From Flavobacteriales bacterium (GTDB taxonomy: Bacteria; Bacteroidota; Bacteroidia; Flavobacteriales_F; PHOS-HE28): 36,348 nucleotides of DNA. The stretch spans positions 1-36,348 of the forward strand of contig JAEUSX010000253.1 of the NCBI GenBank assembly GCA_016788405.1. The letters are read 5' to 3'. Shown one piece after another: positions 16,976-24,327 of this stretch (its first letter is position 1; each line of letters begins with the position of its first letter). A program made the position numbers and the translations under genes. The notes below the pieces were generated by a model. That model was not told where the DNA came from. It saw only the letters and a program-made list of their open reading frames with translations, and did no database searches.

Positions 16976-16983
16976 TAGTTTTG
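16976..16983 (+). promoter_or_regulatory. Perfect -7 box of the cyclophilin-pheS operon (TAGTTTTG)
   Basis: TAGTTTTG is a perfect match to TAnnTTTG and would start transcription near 16988-16992, giving the cyclophilin gene (ATG 17008) a leader of about 18 bases. It points towards the opposing box at 17012-17019. No good TTTG -33 is visible. Confidence 0.5.
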
Positions 16984-16986
16984 AGC

Positions 16987-17000
16987 GCCTTCGCGAAGGC
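16987..17000. repeat. 14-base perfect palindrome between two facing promoters
   Basis: GCCTTCGCGAAGGC at 16987-17000 is its own reverse complement. It falls between the two facing -7 boxes at 16976-16983 and 17012-17019, close to where both transcripts would begin. It could be an operator or a 5'-end hairpin in either RNA. Confidence 0.7.
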
Positions 17001-17007
17001 TTGAAGG

Positions 17008-17718
17008 ATGTCAAATGTAAGGCAGGGCTCTTTTAGGTGGCGGCAGGACGGCCTGACTGCGCTGTTCCTCTGCGCCAGCATATGGACGTGGGCCCAGGGC
17101 CCGGCGACGCCTACCCGCCCCTTGGTGGAAATCCGCTCCTCCATGGGAACCATGATCGTGGCCTTGTACAACGAGACTCCTGTCCATCGGGACAACTTCC
17201 TGAAGCTGGCCCGGGAAGGGGCCTACGACAGCCTGCTGTTCCACCGGGTGGTTCCCGGTTTCATGGCGCAGAGCGGCGACCCGGAAAGCAAGCGCGCGCG
17301 CTTGGAAACACCGCTTGGCACGGGAGGGCCGGGCTACACCCTGCCCGCCGAGATCATTCCGGAACTGGCCCATTTCCGGGGCGCCTTGGCTGCTGCGCGA
17401 CTGCCCGATGAGGTGAACCCTGATCGGCGCAGCAACGGCAGCCAATTCTACCTGGTGCAGGGCCAGGCGCAGACCTCCGAGGACCTGTCGCGTGTGATCG
17501 AGCGGAATGCCCGATTCGGAACCCCTGTGACGTACACCGATGAGCAACGCCGACGGTACATCGGACAGGGCGGCTCGCCACATTTGGATGGTGCCTATAC
17601 CGTCTTCGGCGAGGTCGTGGAGGGCCTGGATGTGCTCGACGCCATCTGCTCGGCGCCGTGCAACAGCCACGATCGTCCATTGACGGACATCCGCATCTTC
17701 GTGCGCCCTTTGCCATGA
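17008..17718 (+). CDS. Exported cyclophilin-type peptidyl-prolyl cis-trans isomerase
   Basis: A 236-residue protein with a signal-peptide-like N-terminus (GLTALFLCASIWTWAQ). The cyclophilin core is recognisable: VEIRSSMGTMIVALYNETP, NFLKLAREGAYDSLLFHRVV, GFMAQSGDP, then SNGSQFYLVQGQ and GAYTVFGEVVEGLDVLDAI. FHRV and GSQFYLVQG hold catalytic-site residues of the family (Arg and Gln). It has the extra loops common in Bacteroidetes periplasmic cyclophilins. It is expected to assist folding in the periplasm. Its TGA overlaps the pheS ATG (ATGA, 17715-17718), so an export-pathway chaperone is translationally coupled to a tRNA synthetase gene. Start ATG at 17008 is preceded by TTGAAGG. Confidence 0.88.
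   Translation: MSNVRQGSFRWRQDGLTALFLCASIWTWAQGPATPTRPLVEIRSSMGTMIVALYNETPVHRDNFLKLAREGAYDSLLFHRVVPGFMAQSGDPESKRARLETPLGTGGPGYTLPAEIIPELAHFRGALAAARLPDEVNPDRRSNGSQFYLVQGQAQTSEDLSRVIERNARFGTPVTYTDEQRRRYIGQGGSPHLDGAYTVFGEVVEGLDVLDAICSAPCNSHDRPLTDIRIFVRPLP
17012..17019 (-). promoter_or_regulatory. Perfect -7 box of the small lipoprotein gene (TACATTTG)
   Basis: On the minus strand TACATTTG matches TAnnTTTG perfectly and overlaps codons 2-4 of the divergent cyclophilin gene. Transcription would begin near 17003-17007. The two promoters face each other, so the 5' ends of the two RNAs would overlap. Confidence 0.5.
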
Positions 17719-18752
17719 GCCTGACCGAACGCATCGCCCGCCTCGAGGAAGAACTCGCCAACGCCGAAGCCCGCACAGCCGATGAAGTGGAGCGCTTCCG
17801 TGTGGCCATGCTGGGCCGCAACGGCGCGGTCACCGAGCTATTCGAAGCGTTCAAGTCGGTGGCGGCCGAAGAGAAGCGCGCCTTGGGCCAGCGCATGAAC
17901 CAGCTGAAGCAGCGAGCGCAAGGGCGATGGGAGGAGCTCAAAGCCAAGGTGGGCGGGGAACAGGAAAGCGACGGCCTCCGGATCGACACTTCGGCACCAG
18001 CGCTCACGGAGCCCATTGGCTCGTTGCACCCGATCACCATCGTCCGGCAGCGCATCGTGGACGTCTTCGCGCGCATCGGCTTCACCGTGAGCCAGGGCCC
18101 TGAAGTGGAGGATGATCACCACAACTTCAGCGCGCTCAACTTCCCGCCGGACCACCCTGCACGTGACATGCAGGACACCTTCTTCGTGCAGGGACCCGGC
18201 GGAATGGCGCTTCGCACGCACACCAGCAGCGTGCAGGTGCGCGTGATGGAAGGGCAGAAGCCCCCGATTCGCACCATTTCACCGGGTCGCGTCTATCGCA
18301 ATGAGGCCATCAGCGCGCGCGCGCATTGCATGTTCCATCAAGTCGAAGCGCTGTACGTGGACAAAGGGGTGAGCTTCGCCGAGCTGAAGGGCACGCTCGA
18401 CTACTTCGCCAAGAGCATGTTCGGCCCGGAGGTGTCCATCCGCTTGCGGCCGAGCTATTTCCCATTCACTGAGCCCAGCGCTGAGGTGGACATGAGCTGC
18501 ACCATCTGCGGAGGGCCCGGTTGCAACGTGTGCAAGCACAGCGGCTGGGTGGAGATCATGGGCTGCGGCATGGTCGATCCCGCAGTGCTCTCCAACTGCG
18601 GCATCAATCCCGAGGAGTTCAGCGGCTTCGCGCTCGGCATGGGCGTGGAGCGCATCGCGCAGCTCGTCTATCGCGTGCCCGACCTTCGCCTGTACTGGGA
18701 GAACGACGTGCGCTTCCTCGATCAATTCGCAGCGGCCGCGTCGCGCAGCTGA
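17715..18752 (+). CDS. pheS: Phenylalanyl-tRNA synthetase alpha subunit
   Basis: The alpha subunit of the (alpha-beta)2 enzyme charging tRNA-Phe; 345 residues from the ATG at 17715 (MSLTERIARLEEEL). An N-terminal coiled coil (about 1-85) is followed by the class II catalytic core. Motif 2 lies in GRVYRNEAISARAHCMFHQVE and motif 3 in GFALGMGVERIAQLVYR. The Cys-rich CTICGGPGCNVCKHSGW and GCGMVDPAVL are characteristic of bacterial PheS. The chosen start overlaps the cyclophilin stop by four bases and gives the normal N-terminus. pheT is not in the window. The flavoprotein gene follows 6 bases downstream. Confidence 0.96.
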   Translation: MSLTERIARLEEELANAEARTADEVERFRVAMLGRNGAVTELFEAFKSVAAEEKRALGQRMNQLKQRAQGRWEELKAKVGGEQESDGLRIDTSAPALTEPIGSLHPITIVRQRIVDVFARIGFTVSQGPEVEDDHHNFSALNFPPDHPARDMQDTFFVQGPGGMALRTHTSSVQVRVMEGQKPPIRTISPGRVYRNEAISARAHCMFHQVEALYVDKGVSFAELKGTLDYFAKSMFGPEVSIRLRPSYFPFTEPSAEVDMSCTICGGPGCNVCKHSGWVEIMGCGMVDPAVLSNCGINPEEFSGFALGMGVERIAQLVYRVPDLRLYWENDVRFLDQFAAAASRS

Positions 18753-18758
18753 TCCGCG

Positions 18759-20006
18759 ATGCGAGCGGAGGTCTGCATCATCGGCGGGGGTCCCGGCGGC
18801 TGCTCGGCGGCGCTGCAGCTTTCGAAGTATGGAGTTGAAACGGTGCTGCTGGAGAAAGCGCGCTTCCCGCGCGACAAGGTGTGCGGCGATGCGCTCAGCG
18901 GGAAGGTGATGCGCGTTCTGGAGCGATTGGACCCCGACCTCGCCGCGCGCGTGCGGACCGATTCCAACTCCCAGCCTAGCTGGGGTGTCACCTTCGTTGC
19001 ACCCAGCGGGCGCTCGCTCCGCGTGCCCTTCTCCCGCGATACGGGGATCGGAGAAGCGCCCGGTGCCATACTGCCGCGCCTCTGCTTCGATGACCTGCTG
19101 TTTCGGCGTGTGAAGCAGGCGCCAGGCATCACCGTGATGGAAGGAGCGAGGGCGGAGGGCTTCCACCGCGCGGAAGGAGGCTGGCGAATCGATGTCGAAG
19201 GCTCTGCGAAGGTGGAGGTCGAGTGCCGGTTCCTCTTGGATGCCTCCGGGGCCAATTCGCGATTCGCGCGGAATATCGCCGGCCTGGCCATGGAGCCGCG
19301 TCACCACGCGGCCGGGGTGCGCGCCTATTTCAGTGGCGTGAAGGGGCTCGACCCGCAGGGCTTCATCGAGCTCCTCTTCCTCAAGCAGCTCTTGCCGGGC
19401 TACCTCTGGATCTTCCCGCTGCCAGGCGGCAGGGCCAACGTAGGCCTCGGCCTTCGCAGCGACGTGGTGAGCAAGCGGCATGTGGACCTGAAGACCACGC
19501 TCCAGGACCTCATTGCCACGCACCCGCAGCTGCGCGTGCGTTTCGCTGACGCACGGATCGAAGGCGGCATACAGGGCATGGGTCTGCCGCTGGCGAGCAA
19601 ACGCTTCGCGCTCAGTGGCGACGGTTTCCTCCTGGTGGGTGATGCCGGGCATTTGATCGACCCCTTCACCGGCGAAGGCATCAGCCATGCGATGATCAGC
19701 GGGATGCACGCTGCGGATGTCGCGTGCGAAGCCATTGCCGCGCGCGACTTCAGCGCGGCGCGTTTACGCGCGTACGATGGGCGCGTTTGGAAGCGATTGG
19801 GCAAGGAGCTGGCCATCAGCACGCGCTTGCAGCAGCTCGCTGACAAGGCCTGGCTCTTCGATTTCGTGGTGGACCGCGCGAACCGCAATCCGGCGCTCGC
19901 TGACACCATCAGCAGCATGTTCAATGACCTCGACCTCCGCGAGCGATTGCGGAAGCCGGGCTTCTACATGGATCTGCTGCTGGGGCGGGCGTCGAAGCGC
20001 GCCTGA
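18759..20006 (+). CDS. Geranylgeranyl-reductase-like FAD-dependent oxidoreductase
   Basis: A 415-residue flavoprotein. The N-terminal dinucleotide-binding motif is EVCIIGGGPGGCSAAL, followed by LLEKARFPRDKVCGDALSGK, whose xCGxxL pattern is typical of geranylgeranyl reductase-family proteins. The second FAD motif is GFLLVGDAGHLIDPFTGEGI. The family reduces isoprenoid chains or acts on related lipids and quinones; the actual substrate cannot be read from the sequence. Some relatives act as halogenases or hydroxylases, but I see no tryptophan-halogenase WxWxIP signature. It is probably cytoplasmic or membrane-peripheral. It lies 6 bases after pheS and is probably part of the cyclophilin-pheS transcript. 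Confidence 0.85.
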   Translation: MRAEVCIIGGGPGGCSAALQLSKYGVETVLLEKARFPRDKVCGDALSGKVMRVLERLDPDLAARVRTDSNSQPSWGVTFVAPSGRSLRVPFSRDTGIGEAPGAILPRLCFDDLLFRRVKQAPGITVMEGARAEGFHRAEGGWRIDVEGSAKVEVECRFLLDASGANSRFARNIAGLAMEPRHHAAGVRAYFSGVKGLDPQGFIELLFLKQLLPGYLWIFPLPGGRANVGLGLRSDVVSKRHVDLKTTLQDLIATHPQLRVRFADARIEGGIQGMGLPLASKRFALSGDGFLLVGDAGHLIDPFTGEGISHAMISGMHAADVACEAIAARDFSAARLRAYDGRVWKRLGKELAISTRLQQLADKAWLFDFVVDRANRNPALADTISSMFNDLDLRERLRKPGFYMDLLLGRASKRA

Positions 20007-20022
20007 TTAGAAGCAGAATTCC

Positions 20023-20030
20023 TAAACTTG
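20023..20030 (+). promoter_or_regulatory. Candidate -7 box of the M48 gene (TAAACTTG)
   Basis: TAAACTTG lies 3 bases before the ATG at 20034 and matches TAnnTTTG with one change. It suggests that the M48 gene has its own transcript even though it follows the flavoprotein gene by only 27 bases. Confidence 0.35.
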
Positions 20031-20033
20031 GCT

Positions 20034-22073
20034 ATGCTATCCAGGAAAGAGATCAGTCAGGCCCTGTTGCTCCTGGCGCTCTTGCCGGAGTGCCTTAGCG
20101 CCCAGCGCCTGCCGCCAGAAAGGGTGAGGGCGGGTGAACTTCCGAGACGTTTCATACTGGACGTTCCGAAACTAAGAAGCGACATACTCGCATCCCTTCC
20201 AGAGCGCCCTACGCTCAATAAGAGGATGCCGATTAGAAAACTCTGGTTTGCTGATTACACCGCCTTCAACATCAGCGACAGATTGACAAGGGGCTATGTC
20301 TATTCTGACTGGCCGGATCTTGAGGCCTACGTGAATGCCGTGCTCCAGCGCGTAATGCCGAAGGACTATCCGGGCCGAGAATCGACCCATGCCTACATCG
20401 TTCGAGACGGGGAATTCAACGCTGAGATGAGCGGGGCGGGTTTCATGTTTATCAATGTCGGTTTGTTTTCGGAGCTTCGGGATGAAGCTTCCTTAGCGGC
20501 GGTTCTCTGCCATGAACTGGCCCATCATCACCTAGACCATGCGTTTGATCGGTTCTATCAGCAAGTTGTGCTCAAAGAGGGAGAAGGGGTGCTCGGAGAT
20601 TTTCGCACTTCCTCAGAGTCAGTGCGTAGGGAGGTACAGGCTGATTCACTTGCAATGGTTTGGATGCTGGCCTCCGAATATGATTTGGCCGCCATGCACG
20701 ACGTATTACGCGCGATTGAACGTATAGAGAGACAGGACGGGCGTCGGCGTCGGTACCGATTCCATAGGCAGAGCGATGATTCACGCACACATCCAGGCGC
20801 TGTAGAACGAGTCGCGGCTTTTGGCGAGTTCTACGCCTTGCACAAGGAGGATTCAGGAGGGAGATTCCTTGAAAGTGAGGGCTTGTTCACTGGATTCAAG
20901 GAGGCTTGCAAGTCTGAGACCCTTGCAGCGCTACTCGACGACATGAACTATGGGCGGTGCATCCGTTTGGCATTCACGTACCACTTGTTCGACCCAGAGG
21001 AGGCTGCCTACATGTGGTATTTGATGGAAGCCGTACGACGCCGGTGCTACTTGGATAGTGAAAGGTGGGACGAGTTCTTCATCATGGGGGACTATACCGA
21101 TCAGGTTCGCTCCCCGACGAGTGATGGAGACGAAGCGCCAAAGCACCACCTCTTTTCCTCCTTCGATGTAGACGTGATGGCTATCGACCCGGTCTTGTTG
21201 CCCCGAATCCAAGCCCGATTCTATTGGCAGGGCGAGGTAAAGTTCATCACCAATCGGGAAGCGTTCAGCTTTTTCAGTCAGCTTGCAGAGCTTCTCGGTT
21301 GCAACGAGTGCTTGTTGTCGGCTGCGCTGGAATGTCGGAATGATAGCGCCAGAAGCGACTCTCTCCTGACGAGGTATCTCAGTCATAATGGGCGGTATCG
21401 TGCGTATGCCGGAGACCTGCTCAAAGATGACTCGCTCCATTCCCAGCCTTCAAATAAGCTATTGGTCTTTACGGGTCTTAGAGCAACGATAAAGCAAGGA
21501 TCAGAGCTGATTCCCGCAGGTGCAGGTGTAGGAGAAGATGCGGAACAGCTCCAGAGGTTGGTGGATTCATTGGCTGCGCTGCTGCCCGGGCGGAGGGTGA
21601 TATCGTTGGCGGCGGAGAAATACCAATCTCTTGAGCGAAACATGCTCCTTCGTGAGCTTTGGGCGTTCTCTTCTTTTTCGACACTTGCTAAAGGAGAGCG
21701 AACCCAGCTTCGCATCCTCGATCCACGCCTCCACGAGCTGTTCGTGAAGGAGGGTGTGAACGAGATTGAGTTTGTTTCCTGCGATTACACAGAACTGCGA
21801 GGCAAGACGGCTTCACTGGACGGCTACGAGCTAGCCGCCGAGATGGACTATAACGCAGTGTTCAACCAGACCAGCGGGAATCGGTACCTGTATACCACCG
21901 TTAGTTGCGCAAGGGAGGTTGCGCCATCACCAATCAAGTACAGGCACAGAGGCGATGAGCATGTCCTCAAGAATGGCCGACGTGGCTTAACAGAAATAGC
22001 CTACAACGTCAAGCATATCATCGAAGAGAAGGATGAACGTTTGCGCGCTGCTGTGCTCAATTGGAAGAAATAG
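20034..22073 (+). CDS. Secreted M48-family metallopeptidase with a large unrecognised C-terminal region; lower GC than neighbours
   Basis: A 679-residue protein from the ATG at 20034, with a signal peptide ending near PECLSAQ. The catalytic zinc motif HELAHHHLDH has H160-E161 and H164; the third ligand is probably E200 in EVQADSLAMVW (ExxxD). MSGAGFMFINVGLF just before the zinc motif is also M48-like. The M48 domain covers roughly residues 90-270. The remaining ~400 residues have no domain I can name; they contain Cys, Tyr and charged residues and no T9SS sorting motif. Codon use differs from all neighbours: the gene is visibly richer in A/T in third positions, suggesting recent acquisition or relaxed constraint. 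An in-frame TTG six bases upstream is a poorer start. Probable periplasmic or surface protease; substrate unknown. Confidence 0.8.
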   Translation: MLSRKEISQALLLLALLPECLSAQRLPPERVRAGELPRRFILDVPKLRSDILASLPERPTLNKRMPIRKLWFADYTAFNISDRLTRGYVYSDWPDLEAYVNAVLQRVMPKDYPGRESTHAYIVRDGEFNAEMSGAGFMFINVGLFSELRDEASLAAVLCHELAHHHLDHAFDRFYQQVVLKEGEGVLGDFRTSSESVRREVQADSLAMVWMLASEYDLAAMHDVLRAIERIERQDGRRRRYRFHRQSDDSRTHPGAVERVAAFGEFYALHKEDSGGRFLESEGLFTGFKEACKSETLAALLDDMNYGRCIRLAFTYHLFDPEEAAYMWYLMEAVRRRCYLDSERWDEFFIMGDYTDQVRSPTSDGDEAPKHHLFSSFDVDVMAIDPVLLPRIQARFYWQGEVKFITNREAFSFFSQLAELLGCNECLLSAALECRNDSARSDSLLTRYLSHNGRYRAYAGDLLKDDSLHSQPSNKLLVFTGLRATIKQGSELIPAGAGVGEDAEQLQRLVDSLAALLPGRRVISLAAEKYQSLERNMLLRELWAFSSFSTLAKGERTQLRILDPRLHELFVKEGVNEIEFVSCDYTELRGKTASLDGYELAAEMDYNAVFNQTSGNRYLYTTVSCAREVAPSPIKYRHRGDEHVLKNGRRGLTEIAYNVKHIIEEKDERLRAAVLNWKK

Positions 22074-22141
22074 GTGCCCAGATGGAGTCACGTCGTCCTG
22101 AGGTAACAGAGCTCAACGGATGCGCTTACGGTCGTGCATTC

Positions 22142-22156
22142 GTGAGCCGTGCTCAC
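22142..22156. repeat. Short inverted repeat between the M48 and methyltransferase genes
   Basis: GTGAGC-CGT-GCTCAC forms a perfect 6-base-arm hairpin at the convergent end of the two genes, overlapping the last codons of the methyltransferase gene. There is no T-run, so terminator function is doubtful. Confidence 0.3.
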
Positions 22157-22899
22157 CGTGCCCGCCGCGCAGCCACGAACCAATCCCACGGATAGGGCGC
22201 CTTCATCCACTTGGGCGGCGCGTCGAATTCCGTGGTCCACGGGTACTCGATCTTCTCGATGTCGAGCACTTGGAAGCCGCGATCGGTGAGCAGCGCTTCC
22301 AGCTCTTCGCGGAGGTAGTGCTTCGTCGGCACGTCGTCGATGCGCACGATGCCGTGCTCGAGCCCCTTGCTGTTCAGCGCTGCCGCCTTCTGCGCTTCCT
22401 GGGGGTCCATGCCGTCGCGCAGGTTCCACTGCAGGTGCCGGTACGCGGTGAGCAAGGTGCTGTTGAGCGAGGGCACCACCAGCAGCAGGTGCCCGCCTTT
22501 CTTCACGCCCTTGCAGGTGCGGTCAATGAGGCCCTCGCGGATCTCGATTGACGCATTGAGCCAGGTGTTGATGCAGAGCACGACATCCGTGGCCGGATAG
22601 CCGTTCTTGTCGGCGCTCACATCGGCATGCACATACGTGATGTTGCGGCGCCCAGGGTTGGCCTTCTCCGCCACCTCGAGGCATTGGCTGCTCACATCCA
22701 CGGCGTACACCTGCGCGTACCGATCGGCCAGCATGGGCAATGTCCTGCCAACGCCGCAACCGAGGTCGGTGGCCTCGGCGCCAGGCACCGCAAGGCTGTC
22801 CACCCAATTGCGGATGATGCCTTTGGTGTCGTTCTCCGGCACATTGAAGATCTCCTGCTCGAAACTGTCCGCCACCTTGTCCCAATCGCGCTCATTCAT
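22153..22899 (-). CDS. SAM-dependent methyltransferase (class I)
   Basis: 248 residues from the ATG at 22899 (MNERDWDKVADSFEQEIFNV). Motif I is ATDLGCGVGRTLP, followed by the acidic motif II YAVDVSSQCLEVAEKA, then HADVSA and DVVLCINTWLN (motif IV-like), and GGHLLLVVPS (motif V). This is the Methyltransf_11/25 fold. The substrate cannot be told; the C-terminal region (KHYLREELEALLTDRGFQVLDIEKIEYPW) resembles small-molecule methyltransferases rather than rRNA enzymes. The gene converges with M48 (79-base gap) and diverges from the YCF48-like gene. I see no -7-like box near this start. Confidence 0.85.
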   Translation of the reverse strand: MNERDWDKVADSFEQEIFNVPENDTKGIIRNWVDSLAVPGAEATDLGCGVGRTLPMLADRYAQVYAVDVSSQCLEVAEKANPGRRNITYVHADVSADKNGYPATDVVLCINTWLNASIEIREGLIDRTCKGVKKGGHLLLVVPSLNSTLLTAYRHLQWNLRDGMDPQEAQKAAALNSKGLEHGIVRIDDVPTKHYLREELEALLTDRGFQVLDIEKIEYPWTTEFDAPPKWMKAPYPWDWFVAARRAR

Positions 22900-23057
22900 G
22901 CGTGAAGCGTGTTGTGTCCGCCGGGCGGCAGACGGGGTTCGAAGTCGAGGCCGATGCAATGTACCCGGGCCTTGATGCGCGATCGGCCGCCGCCTGTATC
23001 ATGTTTCCACGATCGAACGTTAGCCGAGGTAGCTTGCGCTGGCAATCACAACATGCC
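22900..23057. other. Divergent intergenic region upstream of the methyltransferase and YCF48-like genes
   Basis: 158 bases. A TAGCTTGC box at 23030-23037, 20 bases before the YCF48-like ATG, is the only promoter-like element I can see. I found no small gene, hairpin or repeat of note. Confidence 0.35.
23030..23037 (+). promoter_or_regulatory. Candidate -7 box of the YCF48-like gene (TAGCTTGC)
   Basis: TAGCTTGC resembles the TACCTTGC-type box of polA. It lies 20 bases before the ATG at 23058, so this gene would have a short leader, unlike most genes here. Confidence 0.3.
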
Positions 23058-24326
23058 ATGAAGACAGCGATCTGCGCGCTCAGGATGTTGCTCCTGCAAG
23101 CCGCGGCGATGGCCCAGACCGGCTGGTCGGTGCTCAGCATCCCGAACTCCGGCCGCTACGATGATGTCTTCTTCATCAATGCCGATACCGGCTGGGCGGC
23201 GGGCGGACCGAATGGATGGATCCGCAAGACCGTGAATGGCGGGCAGGATTGGACGCTGCAATACACATCGCCGCAGTACTTGCGCAGCATCGAGTTCATG
23301 AACGCGGACACGGGGTTCGCAGGCTCGTTGAACGGCCAGCTCTATCGCACGACGAATGGCGGAGGGAACTGGACCGACATCGCCGCGAACATGATGCCGC
23401 CTCCGCAAGGCATCTGCGGCCTCTCGGCTGCAGGCAGCGATGTGATCTACGCCTGCGGCCTGTGGGCGGCGCCGGCGTACATCTACAAGAGCACCAACGC
23501 GGGCAACGCCTGGACCTACACCAACATGAGCGGACTGGCCACGCGATTGGTAGACATCCATTTCACGCATCCGGACACCGGCTTCGCGACGGGCACGGCC
23601 GATCCTGCCAGCGCGGGCGGTGTGATCCTGCGCACCACGGATGGCGGCGCAAACTGGAGCACGGTGCACACCACCAATACGCTCACCGATATCGTCTGGA
23701 AGATTCAGCGGCTCGATGCGCAGCGCTGGTTCGCGAGCATTTACAGCGAGCCTACGAATGACGATACGCGCATGCTCCGCAGCATGGATGGCGGGTTGAC
23801 CTGGGAGCAGATCACCGTGAGCGAGGACTACACGTATGTGGAGGCCATCGGCTTCATCGATGCGCTGCACGGATGGACCGGCGGCGAGGACCGCCTATGG
23901 GAAACGATCGATGGAGGCGCCTCGTGGCAGGAGATCGCACTGGGCTACAACTACAACCGCTTCTTCAAGGTGAACGACAGCACAGCCTACCTGAGCGGGC
24001 AGCGGATCTACAAGTACCAGGACGACCTCTCCACGCGCGCTCCCGCCGATGAACCGCACGCGAAATGGCATCGGTTGCGCGTTGCCCCGAACCCTTCCGA
24101 TGGGCGAGTCACCATCCAACTCACCCTGGAGCGCAATACAATCGCGGACCTGCGCATCGTATCGGCGAGCGGCTCAACGGTGCAGCAGATCATGCGCAGC
24201 AACGCCGCTGCGGCGGGGGATTATTCCTTCCCCGTGGACTTGGAGGGCAGTGCCGGCGCCTCGTACCTCGTGGTGCTGAAGACCAATGAAGGCATGCGCT
24301 GGGAGGAGGTGGTGCTGGCGAGATAG
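23058..24326 (+). CDS. Secreted YCF48/BNR-type beta-propeller protein with T9SS sorting domain
   Basis: 422 residues from the ATG at 23058 with signal peptide MKTAICALRMLLLQAAAMAQ. Repeats of the form 'F.(N/D)ADTGWA.G......(K/R)T.(N/D)GG..W' recur, for example DTGWAAGGPNGWIRKT, DTGFAGSLNGQLYRTTNGG, DTGFATGTADP and LHGWTGGEDRLWETIDGG. This is the YCF48/photosystem-assembly-like or sialidase-like beta-propeller common in Bacteroidetes. The C-terminal ~85 residues carry a type IX sorting domain with VAPNPSDGRVTIQ near its start and a final ASYLVVLKTNEG. Likely a surface or secreted binding protein; no enzyme motif is seen. It converges with pyk, one base between the stops. Confidence 0.85.
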   Translation: MKTAICALRMLLLQAAAMAQTGWSVLSIPNSGRYDDVFFINADTGWAAGGPNGWIRKTVNGGQDWTLQYTSPQYLRSIEFMNADTGFAGSLNGQLYRTTNGGGNWTDIAANMMPPPQGICGLSAAGSDVIYACGLWAAPAYIYKSTNAGNAWTYTNMSGLATRLVDIHFTHPDTGFATGTADPASAGGVILRTTDGGANWSTVHTTNTLTDIVWKIQRLDAQRWFASIYSEPTNDDTRMLRSMDGGLTWEQITVSEDYTYVEAIGFIDALHGWTGGEDRLWETIDGGASWQEIALGYNYNRFFKVNDSTAYLSGQRIYKYQDDLSTRAPADEPHAKWHRLRVAPNPSDGRVTIQLTLERNTIADLRIVSASGSTVQQIMRSNAAAAGDYSFPVDLEGSAGASYLVVLKTNEGMRWEEVVLAR

Positions 24327-24327
24327 C

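Noticed and set aside
20028-20033. TTG at 20028 as start of the M48 gene.
   Set aside because: It lies inside the promoter-like box TAAACTTG. The ATG six bases downstream gives the same signal peptide and is the stronger codon.
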